Source: Debaryomyces hansenii CBS767 (Eukaryota; Ascomycota; Pichiomycetes; Serinales; Debaryomycetaceae). From it: a stretch of DNA of 64,000 bases. Shown here piece by piece: positions 18,521 to 27,925 of the stretch; positions within the stretch are counted from its first letter, which is position 1; each line of letters opens with the position of its first letter. A program made the translations under genes and the position numbers. The notes under the pieces were generated by a model. It was given only the letters and a program-made list of their open reading frames with translations. It made no database searches and was not told the origin of the DNA. The stretch covers positions 1,674,001 to 1,738,000 of the forward strand of contig NC_006049.2 of NCBI RefSeq assembly GCF_000006445.2, in the 5' to 3' direction.

Positions 18521-18643
18521 TTGTGAATAGCTGTGAAAAATCAGATCCTGTATATACTAATTCTGATGATATCAAAATGGTAAGAAAATTTTGTAAGGAA
18601 CATTAAACTATATAAGTTAGATATTGCATGGTGATATAAACAG

Positions 18644-19150
18644 ATGAAGATATTGGAAGAAAGAGACAAGTTCTTGTGTAACTTTGAAGTGGCAGAGCAT
18701 TTGAACAGCATAAAATCGAAATATAATTGGACATTTAAGGAAGAAGAAAATGATAAAAAGAAAAATAAGAAGCGATTTACCGCATGCGGTTTAAATTTGG
18801 AAGAGATTACTAGAGATTTATCTTCATACCTAGAAAATAACTCTAGTTCAATGATAACTACACAAGAAGCTTTTAAAGAATTAATGATTCATTTAAATTG
18901 CTTAGATCTAATGAAGGTTGAGAAATTACAAATCGTCAATTCGTTACCGAGATCAATGGTTCACTTGTATGCATTAGTGGAAGAATGTGATCAAAGGTTT
19001 AATGAAGAGACTTGTGAAGGTATCATAAATAAAATCAACCATCTTTTTCCTATAGAAGAGCAGGAAGAAGAAGAAGAAGAAGAAGAAGAAGAACAAGGAG
19101 AAGGAGAAGAGAAAGATGATGAATTTAAAGACGCAGAAGACCTACAATAG
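18644..19150 (+). CDS. RPC17: RNA polymerase III subunit C17
   Basis: Rpc17 pairs with Rpc25 in the stalk of RNA polymerase III and contacts the initiation factor Brf1. The start MKILEERDKFLCNFEV matches the yeast protein (MKVLEERNAFLSDYEV). The HRDC-like C-terminal half reads FKELMIHLNCLDLMKVEKLQIVNSLP and MVHLYALVEECDQRF, nearly identical to S. cerevisiae. The 168 residues end in an acidic tail with ten consecutive Glu from a (GAA)10 tract (19064-19093), absent from the S. cerevisiae sequence I recall. It is expected to be essential and nuclear. Confidence 0.93.
   Translation: MKILEERDKFLCNFEVAEHLNSIKSKYNWTFKEEENDKKKNKKRFTACGLNLEEITRDLSSYLENNSSSMITTQEAFKELMIHLNCLDLMKVEKLQIVNSLPRSMVHLYALVEECDQRFNEETCEGIINKINHLFPIEEQEEEEEEEEEEQGEGEEKDDEFKDAEDLQ
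19064..19093 (+). repeat. (GAA)10 microsatellite within RPC17
   Basis: Ten in-frame GAA codons give a run of ten Glu in the C-terminal tail of Rpc17. Further Glu-rich codons follow. Repeat length is likely to vary between strains. Confidence 0.9.
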
Positions 19151-19238
19151 ACATAAATATTATCTTGTATACTAGAATAAATTAATTTTGTAACTAAAAT
19201 TAAACTTTAGTTTTATGTACTATTTTTCTATTGAGAAT

Positions 19239-21662
19239 CTAGATGAAATTGCCCATCAACAGTTTCGATAATCCTAAATCACCATCATTGATTTCATCAG
19301 GTATTTCTCTTTCTGGATCGTTAGGCGTTGTATCTGTATTGGATTCAATACCTTCAGATACATTTCGTTTGGGTTCTTTACTATTACCATTATAATTATA
19401 CCATTGATCTCTTAAATTGCCAACCATTTCACTCACATCAGATAAAAGACCCGTAGGTCCCACAGCAAATAGGGATTCAGCATTATCCTTTGAATTAATC
19501 CAGCCATGTTCACAATGTTCCCCTTCAATTTCTTCGTTCTGGTTTTCTTTGTCTATATCATCATTCTGTTGTGTTAGTAAATCTCTTGAAAGTATATCCG
19601 AAAGGTCTACTTCAGCATCTAACGAATCAAAGCTTGCTATATTAGGGTCATCTCCGCAAACACCGTTGGGTCTATCAGGCTTGATATATTTATCTGAAGT
19701 ATCCATTCCATCTTTGAAATGATTTTTGACTATATGGTCAATTACTGGCCAACCATAAGCATTAGCAAATCTTCTTCTCACGATAATATTATTGTGAGCA
19801 TCAGGCTTCAAATTAACCAATACTTTTCTCCAGCTCATATTCTTATGGTATTCCCTTGCAATTTCTTCTTCTATGTGTTCCACATTTTGAACGTCAAGAG
19901 ATTCCATGAACCTCTGACGTAAGCTTGATTGTTGTGAACTTGACATTTCGTCATTGTTTGATGAACTTGTTTCATCATCTTTATCTATTGGTGTCTTTTT
20001 TATAGTCAGTGTCTGTATCTGTGATTTGGATGCCAGATCTCTTGGTGGTAAATCACTTTCATGGTAAACCTTATCATGAACTACAACATTGTCACGAGAT
20101 TCTGGGTTAGTTATATATTTCAAAGACGGCAATGGTGGTAATATTAAAGTGGTTGCTGCTTCAACAAACGAAGATTTAGGTAATTCTTCATAACATTCAT
20201 TATTATTCTCACTGTCCTCGACATCATCCTCGTTTGAAGTATTATTTGACTTGCCTTCTTTCTTCGTTTGAAATCTTTGATATTGAACATCTGGCTTTTT
20301 CCTTTGTTTTTGAGGCATAAAATAGGAAAACATGGCTTGTAATGACAGCAGTAACTTCGAGTCGTCATTAACATCCAATGAGCTATTATCCGGAATCTTA
20401 TCTGTGGTACTGTTGTCATCAGTATATTTCTTCTTAATATCAGGATTATTCAAAATTTGCGTTAATCCCTTATAATCTAGGTATAATAATGCAGAAGTTC
20501 TTAATGGTACTATACCATCATTGGCAACGTTACCATATACCGTTCTTCGTACGAACATCTTAAGTGTTCTGTGGGTAGGCCCAGTAGGCAATAATAGTAA
20601 TAAGGGCTTTGAATCATTTTCTATTAGCTTTAAACCCAATTCTTGACCCGTTTTACCCACCACTCCAGCCAGTAACGCCATTTTAACATACGCCGGATTC
20701 TCGTTGACGACACCTAATAAAGGAGAGGCTATCGTGATAAAATTAATAGGCTTAATGCTCTTGAAAAACCATGCAAAATTGTTTTGCAAATACGCTATTG
20801 CAAAAGTTTGTACTAATCCACCCAATGAATGTCCAACGAACGATATTTTTGCTACTTTACCTTTATTGTAAGTCTCATTCTTAGTCACCAAGTCAACAAT
20901 ATATTCGGCCACTCTACTTCCTAAATATTTGATTCCTCTTTCTGTCTTACCTAAATTTCCAAAGTAACCTTTAACAACAATATTGTCTTGATTATTTGCT
21001 TTATCCATTTGTTCCTTTAGATATAGCATATCAACACTAACATTAGAATGAAGTCCATGGGTCAATATTACCAAATGTATAGGTTTCTTTGTATCAGGCA
21101 ATGGCAAGTTCCACAAATCCAACGTATCATGATTTTCTACATTTAGAATTGTCGAAGGTACAAAGGTCCCTCGTTCGTCACTATTTTTGACATGCTTTTC
21201 TGCTAAGGATGCATCATGTAGAATACTTTTAGATGTACCGATAGTAATTTCAAAATTAACGTCTATAGTCTTGTTGAAAATAATCTGTGATATAACATCC
21301 ACTGTCCAATTATATGAATCCTTGATCGTATGGCATGATAATTCCGCATAGAACGATTGGGCTGGTAATAACTGTGGTTCAAACACTGGTTGGTCTGCCG
21401 TTATAAAACATTTCTTATTTGGGTCATACTCTTCAGGTTTACAATCAACGTAAAGAACATATGGACCTGCAAGATATGCTGCCCGAAATGCAATCAGCTC
21501 GATATTTTTGACTTTAACCCAAAGACTTTTCGGAACCTTCATCGCTTTATCACCTTCTTTATCCGAAACATAATGAATTTTAAACCTCTCAATTTCACCG
21601 GCCTTAATTCTCCTGGTTTCTCTATACAATAGCTTATCCTCTGTTATCTCAGATGACAGCAT
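19239..21662 (-). CDS. Rog1-type DUF676 lipase/acyl hydrolase
   Basis: 807 residues with an N-terminal beta-rich region (~1-190) and an alpha/beta hydrolase core: IHLVILTHGLHSN (oxyanion strand) and the nucleophile elbow FVGHSLGG (Ser279), followed by FITIASPLLG. The C-terminal third is low-complexity, then carries the family's conserved RRRFANAYGWPVIDHIVKNHF. The closest S. cerevisiae relatives are Rog1 and its paralogues YDL109C/YDR444W (monoacylglycerol/phospholipid hydrolases of the lipid-droplet protein Lpl1 family). I cannot say which is orthologous. The ATG at 21662 fits. It is convergent with RPC17, 88 bases apart. Confidence 0.8.
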   Translation of the reverse strand: MLSSEITEDKLLYRETRRIKAGEIERFKIHYVSDKEGDKAMKVPKSLWVKVKNIELIAFRAAYLAGPYVLYVDCKPEEYDPNKKCFITADQPVFEPQLLPAQSFYAELSCHTIKDSYNWTVDVISQIIFNKTIDVNFEITIGTSKSILHDASLAEKHVKNSDERGTFVPSTILNVENHDTLDLWNLPLPDTKKPIHLVILTHGLHSNVSVDMLYLKEQMDKANNQDNIVVKGYFGNLGKTERGIKYLGSRVAEYIVDLVTKNETYNKGKVAKISFVGHSLGGLVQTFAIAYLQNNFAWFFKSIKPINFITIASPLLGVVNENPAYVKMALLAGVVGKTGQELGLKLIENDSKPLLLLLPTGPTHRTLKMFVRRTVYGNVANDGIVPLRTSALLYLDYKGLTQILNNPDIKKKYTDDNSTTDKIPDNSSLDVNDDSKLLLSLQAMFSYFMPQKQRKKPDVQYQRFQTKKEGKSNNTSNEDDVEDSENNNECYEELPKSSFVEAATTLILPPLPSLKYITNPESRDNVVVHDKVYHESDLPPRDLASKSQIQTLTIKKTPIDKDDETSSSNNDEMSSSQQSSLRQRFMESLDVQNVEHIEEEIAREYHKNMSWRKVLVNLKPDAHNNIIVRRRFANAYGWPVIDHIVKNHFKDGMDTSDKYIKPDRPNGVCGDDPNIASFDSLDAEVDLSDILSRDLLTQQNDDIDKENQNEEIEGEHCEHGWINSKDNAESLFAVGPTGLLSDVSEMVGNLRDQWYNYNGNSKEPKRNVSEGIESNTDTTPNDPEREIPDEINDGDLGLSKLLMGNFI

Positions 21663-21852
21663 TGTACAATATATGTATAAGATCAGAAGTCAAATAAATT
21701 AAATGCTAGTCAGAAGACGACTCCATCGATAATTATTGAGACGCCAAATATACTGCATGTGATCCTATCGTACATTGATAGAAGGCCTTCAATTTTCTAT
21801 AGCATATACAAATAGTAATACAAAAATATACTAATTGATACATATTGATGTG

Positions 21853-22386
21853 ATGACAAACAGGGTAAAGACTCCAGTGTTAGTGAATCGTGAATACCAG
21901 CAGCTACAAGGGGATACAACGCATTCTCAAACACTAGATAAACCAGAAGCTGATGATGAGGACGGAGAGCATGATATAGACGAAATGTTCAGCAATGATA
22001 GATCTGATAGTAATGTTGTACAACAGCATAGTGAAGTATTGGAACATGAACATGAATCAGGAATTAGCGGACTTCACCCAATAGAATTAACAGCTCATAG
22101 TATTTTGAATGCACCATTGGATCACCTTTATGAAGACTTCGAACTGTTAGGTCAATCGCAATACATTCTTTTGACAAGACTAAGATTGATCGAAGACAGA
22201 TTAAAGAGCTTCAAGAAAGTGGTGATAGATGATGGCAATATGACTTCGGAAAAGGAAATCTCCGAGACTTTTAATAAGATACGAGAATTGAAGAAGCGGT
22301 TAAGTGTGACAGTCAAATCGTTGGATAAGGTAGAAACTCGAGTAGAGAAAATGAATAAAAAATTGAATATCGATGCAAATGAGTGA
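21853..22386 (+). CDS. Small coiled-coil protein, possible BLOC-1-like subunit
   Basis: 177 residues from ATG 21853 (an upstream TTG extension is discounted). The N-terminal ~75 residues are acidic and disordered. Residues ~80-177 are helical with heptad-like spacing: LDHLYEDFELLGQSQYILLTRLRLIEDRLKS is typical of short coiled-coil adaptor subunits, and a second helix runs to the C-terminus (RELKKRLSVTVKSLDKVETRVEKM). Size and architecture resemble fungal BLOC-1 subunits (Snn1, Kxd1, Vab2), but no diagnostic motif is clear. I do not recognise it confidently. Divergent from the lipase gene and convergent with OST3/6. Confidence 0.55.
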   Translation: MTNRVKTPVLVNREYQQLQGDTTHSQTLDKPEADDEDGEHDIDEMFSNDRSDSNVVQQHSEVLEHEHESGISGLHPIELTAHSILNAPLDHLYEDFELLGQSQYILLTRLRLIEDRLKSFKKVVIDDGNMTSEKEISETFNKIRELKKRLSVTVKSLDKVETRVEKMNKKLNIDANE

Positions 22387-22476
22387 TACAAGTTAATGTT
22401 TATTTATAGATATATAGATATATAGTTTTATGGCGAGAATGGAGAATGTAAGGTGGTTATGGAGCAGAAATCATTC

Positions 22477-23499
22477 TTATAACGTTATGAATCTGTATGG
22501 GTAGCCCATTCCTTTTATACCAAAAATTGAAAGTAAAACACTGTATAAAACAAAGATTAAAATGCTAAGAACTATAACAGCAATCAATTTTACATGAGAA
22601 TTCTTAATTTGAGGTGCTCTTTTAATTAACATCACAACCAATAAACTCAAGCAACCATAAACAAAAGACATAATTTGAGTTTCAACACCTAATTGATTCT
22701 GCTGCTGAGGTATGAAATAGTCAACTTTACCACCTTGATGCTCCATTACGAACGGAACTCCACGAATTTGGTTAAACATGTAACCAGAAATCAATAATAA
22801 AATAGCCACTAATGAAATACCGCTCCATAATATTCTAGATGTGGCGACCATAATGAACTCGGCATTGAACTTTCTAATTAACATTACCACAACAAATGTA
22901 ATAAGGGCATTCGTGGCAATTCTAGTGTAATCAGGTGGAATATAGATATTGAAAGTGTGTCCAGTAATTTGGTTTAACCAAGATGTCAATAAAACTTTAT
23001 GATCACCTTGATAGAATTGGTATTCATCGAACTGATTAACATACTCGTTTGGTCTTTTATTTGTAGATGGTGGGAAATGGAATACTTTAGGAATATTATT
23101 AAGTTGAAGAGACAGGAAAAAGTTACGGGATTCAGTAAATTCAGAAAACATAAAGTAAACATTCTTCTTTGGAATAACTGATTCGGTGTCTTCCAATGCT
23201 TCCTTACTCAACCCATTTGGATGGTCTTGAATCCACGAATTTCCAATGGTCTCAAAGTCTGGTTTGAATTCATTACATAAAACACAATTAATTTTTGGTG
23301 ATTGTGACGACAACATCACAATCAAATGATAATCTCTCTCTCCGTTTAATATATGCTCATAATTTTCATCATTAAGACTAACAACCTTATTTCCTTGGGA
23401 TTTAACATATTTCGTCATTTCTTCATTAGTAAGTGCAGCCATCACAAGGCCAAACAATGAAACGAAGGTCACGTATAATTGAACTATCGAGACTTTCAT
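22477..23499 (-). CDS. OST3: Oligosaccharyltransferase thioredoxin subunit Ost3/Ost6
   Basis: An ER-membrane subunit of the oligosaccharyltransferase that transfers N-glycans; its lumenal thioredoxin domain forms mixed disulfides with substrates. The 340 residues begin with a signal peptide (MKVSIVQLYVTFVSLFGLVMA), then a thioredoxin-like domain with active-site CVLC (C72-C75), and four membrane segments from about residue 195 (ALITFVVVMLI, LVAILLLISGYMF, CLSLLVVMLI, AVIVLSILIFVLYSVLL). Length matches Ost3 (~350). The Ost6 paralogue in S. cerevisiae has the same layout, so the symbol is family-level. An upstream TTG was trimmed to ATG 23499. Confidence 0.88.
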   Translation of the reverse strand: MKVSIVQLYVTFVSLFGLVMAALTNEEMTKYVKSQGNKVVSLNDENYEHILNGERDYHLIVMLSSQSPKINCVLCNEFKPDFETIGNSWIQDHPNGLSKEALEDTESVIPKKNVYFMFSEFTESRNFFLSLQLNNIPKVFHFPPSTNKRPNEYVNQFDEYQFYQGDHKVLLTSWLNQITGHTFNIYIPPDYTRIATNALITFVVVMLIRKFNAEFIMVATSRILWSGISLVAILLLISGYMFNQIRGVPFVMEHQGGKVDYFIPQQQNQLGVETQIMSFVYGCLSLLVVMLIKRAPQIKNSHVKLIAVIVLSILIFVLYSVLLSIFGIKGMGYPYRFITL

Positions 23500-23610
23500 T
23501 TTCAACCTTTATTACCTTTATTTGTTGCAATTGAAAGAGTTAGTCGTAGTCTGAAGTATCGGCTGTTTATAGACACGTCAATACATTAAGAAAAAGCGCT
23601 TTATATTGAT

Positions 23611-23616
23611 CACGTG
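23611..23616. promoter_or_regulatory. CACGTG E-box upstream of OST3
   Basis: CACGTG, immediately followed by another CACGT, lies about 112 bases upstream of the OST3 ATG. In yeasts this core binds bHLH factors (Cbf1, Tye7, Pho4). The role is inferred from the motif only. Confidence 0.3.
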
Positions 23617-23661
23617 CACGTACTACATAAAAAGATAATCCTATAATGTTGATGTAGACCT

Positions 23662-25956
23662 CTATAAGATGTTGAATTTTCTATTACAGCCAATATCAAC
23701 CTTACATCGGCCCGATCCCAGTTCGAATCTTTCAACTAGTAATATATAGGTTTTAGGTTTTTGGATATCACAATCAATAAATAAGCCGTAGAGCGAATCA
23801 TTCCACTCTTCGTTTATCTGTATTGGTTGGCTGTTCTCTGCATCAAAAATTGATCCTCTTATGAATGGTCTATAGTCCGAAAGTGATTCTGTATTTTTAT
23901 TAATATGGCTGTAATGCTTCAAATGAAAAGTAAAACGAGAACTGAATTGAGTTGCTTTAAAGTAGAGCTTGAATCGGTTTGAACTATTCCAATCAAACTC
24001 CTTTTTTTGGAGAAACAAGCCCAATGATGGGTGAATTTTCGTTATTGATATATTGTTCGGAGGTGAATCATGGATTGCCAACAACTCGAATGCTCCGTTT
24101 AAGTTATTATCAAAAGCGGATGCCACAATTTTGTAAAATCCTGGCTGCAAACTTTTAAAATCTTCAAATTGGTATGTCATGCTATATTTTTCATTAACGA
24201 GCAATTTTGATTTATCAAATAGCCTTATGCGATGCCCTTTGCCACTTGGGTCTGACTGAAATATATGGAAATTTACAAATTTGTCTTTGAATTCACTAAA
24301 AAGTCCAATCATGATGTTTGTAGGTAATGTCTTGACTTCTATGTCATACTGAGGATTATCAATATATGTTGATAATGACCAATTTCCACCACTATTATCA
24401 GATGTCCACTTATCTTTGAAGGTAGGAATAGTGGTAGGATATTTGAATTTAGCCTTGGTGAAAGTGAAATCGCGAGATATATTATTGTACATATTCAATG
24501 TGAAAGTGTTGGCGATTGTACTAGATATGACAATTGTATAAGCTTGTTTAGGTTTCATAGTAAATTTGAGCAACATTAATCTGCTATTTGTACTAGAGTC
24601 TTTATTAGCCCTGATACATTGATTAGAGACTATAACTTTATCCCCGAGCTGAGTCTCATAAATCAAAATGTTAATTAGTTGTTCCGAAAAGTTTTTAAGT
24701 GGTAAATGTTTCTCAAGTAGTAACCAGACATTTTGAGAATCTTCGGTTGGATTCAATAGAGAAAATTGTGGTTTTTGATACATATGAGTTCCGGTATTGT
24801 CTTTGACATTGTATATGAATGTCATGTGGAACTTATATTTAAAAAATGCATTTGGATTCCAGTTGATATAAAAATATTTGAAGTGATGTAAATCTTGATC
24901 TGAGATTGTTAACGTTCTCTTGTAACTGTTATCGTTTTCAATCCATGGATTTTTCAACACAATAGTATGAGTAATTGGATCGAATGATGTGACAAGATAG
25001 TCATGGCCAGAAATGAAATTTAGTTTTTTTGACAATTCTACACTCAACTTTCCTGTTCCTATTCCAAGCAACACTGATTTCGATAAATAGTTTTCCCAAA
25101 CGTCATCACAATCATATAGCTTACTGTTGTTTATTGGAACGATTTCAGGTATCCAAGTAGTTAACATGTACGTATCAATCGCCATGTTAGAGCCCTCAAA
25201 TTTATAACCACTTCCTAAGACTTTCAAATAAGCCTTCTCAACCAAAGCAGGCCAATACAAATTCTCATTAGAATTGATGGTTAAGTTTCTATTAGAATCA
25301 TTTAAAAATGGTAGTGTATTGTCTATGGTAACCAACCTTGAGCTTCCATTGAAGTATAATTGGCACTTAAAAATTGACAGATCTTGACGAGGAGATATCA
25401 AATTCTCAAGAAGGTCCTTACGGTCCAATTCGACAATAGACAATAAAGACGAAACAAATGAACAGTTTGTTAGAAGGTCCTGATATAACTCCGATAAAGC
25501 ATTGTAGTCTAAAGTCCAATTTTTTATATCTACCTGTTCATAATGAGCGTTAAGGGATTCAGGTAGGGGTAGAATGTCGGTTTTTTCTTTTATGACTTTC
25601 TGGATTGGCAAAAGATAGCTATGAAATGAATCTAATTTATGGGAGTATACGGTAAGTGGAGGATAAAACTCTCCATATAATTTGGAACTTAGCCACATTA
25701 TCTTTTCACTATAAGTAAAATGATTTCCTTTATCTATAGAATCATAGAATTTCAATGTATATGAAGATATATCCTTTATTATAGAATGATATCCTTCTTT
25801 AAATGCTTTCGTTTTTGATAAGCGATTCAATATCTTCACTATCTCAAGACATTGTTGTTTGGCGTTATTCTCATTCCCCAAACAACAATTGAAATGGGCC
25901 ACATCTAATAAACTCACACATTCATATAAGTCTTGTCGTAATTCTTTTTCTTCCAT
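23662..25956 (-). CDS. RIM13: Calpain-like protease Rim13
   Basis: Rim13 is the cysteine protease that cleaves the C-terminus of the Rim101 (PacC) transcription factor during alkaline-pH signalling, on ESCRT-III scaffolds. The 764 residues start with a MIT-like helical region (~1-80) and then a papain-like calpain core. The catalytic residues are visible as NCSF (C165), GHDY (H318) and KNPW (N336). Beta-sandwich C2-like domains follow (~390-764), as in PalB/Rim13. No Ca-binding EF hands are present, as expected. ATG 25956 fits. Head-to-head with GPI10 across ~100 bases, a tight shared promoter. Confidence 0.9.
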   Translation of the reverse strand: MEEKELRQDLYECVSLLDVAHFNCCLGNENNAKQQCLEIVKILNRLSKTKAFKEGYHSIIKDISSYTLKFYDSIDKGNHFTYSEKIMWLSSKLYGEFYPPLTVYSHKLDSFHSYLLPIQKVIKEKTDILPLPESLNAHYEQVDIKNWTLDYNALSELYQDLLTNCSFVSSLLSIVELDRKDLLENLISPRQDLSIFKCQLYFNGSSRLVTIDNTLPFLNDSNRNLTINSNENLYWPALVEKAYLKVLGSGYKFEGSNMAIDTYMLTTWIPEIVPINNSKLYDCDDVWENYLSKSVLLGIGTGKLSVELSKKLNFISGHDYLVTSFDPITHTIVLKNPWIENDNSYKRTLTISDQDLHHFKYFYINWNPNAFFKYKFHMTFIYNVKDNTGTHMYQKPQFSLLNPTEDSQNVWLLLEKHLPLKNFSEQLINILIYETQLGDKVIVSNQCIRANKDSSTNSRLMLLKFTMKPKQAYTIVISSTIANTFTLNMYNNISRDFTFTKAKFKYPTTIPTFKDKWTSDNSGGNWSLSTYIDNPQYDIEVKTLPTNIMIGLFSEFKDKFVNFHIFQSDPSGKGHRIRLFDKSKLLVNEKYSMTYQFEDFKSLQPGFYKIVASAFDNNLNGAFELLAIHDSPPNNISITKIHPSLGLFLQKKEFDWNSSNRFKLYFKATQFSSRFTFHLKHYSHINKNTESLSDYRPFIRGSIFDAENSQPIQINEEWNDSLYGLFIDCDIQKPKTYILLVERFELGSGRCKVDIGCNRKFNIL

Positions 25957-26059
25957 TGCCTATTGGACCCTACTAGTTATATAAAATAATTGAGATTACT
26001 GATATAACTTTTGTCGCGAGCAAGATTTTACGTAGAATACTGTTGAGTATGTAAATAAA

Positions 26060-27709
26060 ATGGCGTACAATAATTCCGTAAGAAAAAGGAAGAAAGATAT
26101 TCAAGATGCTAATGGTTTTCATCGGGATCAAACCATTGATAAGAAGAGTCGGGCTACTAATAAACTAGAAGAATCATTACCTACGTTTAAAGTGTTTATT
26201 GTTTTATTTTTTATTAGACTTTTGAATTCATTAACTATAAAGACATTCTTCCAAGCAGACGAATATTATCAATGTTTAGAGCCTGCTTATAACTTTGTTT
26301 TTGGATCTGGTTATATAACATGGGAATGGGAAGAAGGAATACGTTCGTCAATTCATCCATTAATTTATGCACTAGGTTATAAGATGGTCTCCTACGTTCA
26401 TTTTGACGATAAACCTATAATTTTGATACCCAAGGTAATAGGAGCTTTAATAGCTTCAATTGGGGAAGTCTATTTGTATAAATTTTCTAAAAAGTTTACG
26501 AAGAATGAAAAACTAGCTAGGTTGACATTAATCTTATCTTTATTGAGTCCATTTAATTGGTATATTATCACTCGTTCATTTTCAAATAGTTTTGAAATGG
26601 TTCTTACTACCATTGCATTTACTTACTGGCCGTGGGACAACGTAATTAGTTATAAAGATATATCTATGAGTTGTATAATCGCATTTATTAGTTGTATTGT
26701 TAGACCTACAAATGGAATTATTTGGCTCTATTTAGGTATCAACTTTATGATCAAAAATTACAAGCTTGAGAAGCAACTGGGAAAATTAATGAAGTTGATT
26801 TTAATACTCTCTATTGAATTGATATTGATATTGTTGGTTAATACGGGTTTAGATTATATATTCTACGGGAAAACGACATTCCCTCTATACAACTTTGTTG
26901 AGTTTAATGTGATAAGAAACTTGTCAATATTTTATGGAGTTGCACCATGGCATTTTTACTTATTTCAAGGGGTTCCTATTATCCTAATGACTTACTTGCC
27001 GTGGCTTCTTCATTCAGCTATAGTGTTGAAGAAATATAAATCTCTTCTTGGACAGGTGGCTATACTTATGATTGGAGGGTTTTCATTAATCGACCATAAG
27101 GAAATAAGATTCATATATCCATTGCAACCTATATTCATGTTGATGGTTGCTTATTCTATTCATGAAACTAAACATAAATTCCAAAGGCTTTATAAATTTC
27201 TAGTCCCGGTTATAATCATTCTAAATTTGATAATTGCAATATTTTTCACCCAGGTTCATGAAAGAGGTGTAATTGATATCGTTCAATATCTCAGAAACAA
27301 TCCAGATATTGAATCCTTTGGATTTCTTACTCCGTGTCATTCAACGCCATGGCAGAGTCATATAAACAATCCTAACTTAGTCAATAAGTCATGGTTTCTT
27401 ACATGTGAACCCCCATTGCATTTAACTACCACAAGCCTAAAAGAAATAAAGTCATACAGAGACGAGTCAGATCAGTTTTACGATAATCCAGCCCAATTCT
27501 TAAGCGAACACTTTCAGCTGTTTGCCGATTCACGAAATACTGGTGCCAGTAACTGGCCGTCTCGGTTGATCATATTCGAACCATTAGAAAATTTCATGGA
27601 TGACTTCTTGCGTGGTTCCAATTATTTTGAATGCGAAAGATTTTTTAACAGTTATTTCCATTGGGACGATAGGAGAAAAGGCGACATTATTGTCTATTGC
27701 CAGATATAA
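26060..27709 (+). CDS. GPI10: GPI mannosyltransferase III
   Basis: Gpi10 (PIG-B) adds the third, alpha-1,2-linked mannose to the GPI precursor in the ER lumen, using dolichyl-phosphate-mannose (GT22). The 549 residues show a cytosolic Lys/Arg-rich N-terminus and then the lumenal motif FQADEYYQCLEPAY (D67-E68 catalytic pair) with GSGYITWEWEEGIRSSIHP. About nine hydrophobic segments follow. The C-terminal FLTPCHSTPWQSHI segment is diagnostic for PIG-B over the GPI-MT IV enzyme Smp3. S. cerevisiae Gpi10 is about 616 aa. ATG 26060 is clear. GPI16 lies in the same window but not adjacent. Confidence 0.92.
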   Translation: MAYNNSVRKRKKDIQDANGFHRDQTIDKKSRATNKLEESLPTFKVFIVLFFIRLLNSLTIKTFFQADEYYQCLEPAYNFVFGSGYITWEWEEGIRSSIHPLIYALGYKMVSYVHFDDKPIILIPKVIGALIASIGEVYLYKFSKKFTKNEKLARLTLILSLLSPFNWYIITRSFSNSFEMVLTTIAFTYWPWDNVISYKDISMSCIIAFISCIVRPTNGIIWLYLGINFMIKNYKLEKQLGKLMKLILILSIELILILLVNTGLDYIFYGKTTFPLYNFVEFNVIRNLSIFYGVAPWHFYLFQGVPIILMTYLPWLLHSAIVLKKYKSLLGQVAILMIGGFSLIDHKEIRFIYPLQPIFMLMVAYSIHETKHKFQRLYKFLVPVIIILNLIIAIFFTQVHERGVIDIVQYLRNNPDIESFGFLTPCHSTPWQSHINNPNLVNKSWFLTCEPPLHLTTTSLKEIKSYRDESDQFYDNPAQFLSEHFQLFADSRNTGASNWPSRLIIFEPLENFMDDFLRGSNYFECERFFNSYFHWDDRRKGDIIVYCQI

Positions 27710-27840
27710 TTGCTATGCCGATTCCTAAATTAACACACCACGAGAGGCTTCAATCCAATAGTTCGATTTTCCAGTTAATCGAATGTTTTTATCATCTGAT
27801 TGTGCGTCTAGTTTTTCCGGATTCCGAGATGTCGCAATTG

Positions 27841-27848
27841 TATAAATA
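27841..27848 (+). promoter_or_regulatory. TATA box of the alcohol dehydrogenase gene
   Basis: TATAAATA lies 85 bases upstream of the ADH ATG, followed by a CT/A-rich leader. A TATA box is expected for a highly expressed, regulated fermentation gene. Motif-and-position inference. Confidence 0.55.
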
Positions 27849-27925
27849 GCTTCACATTTAGAATGCTCCTTGAATTACCGTCATAATTGCTTAAGCAATA
27901 AGCTCTCAACGTATCAATTAATCAA

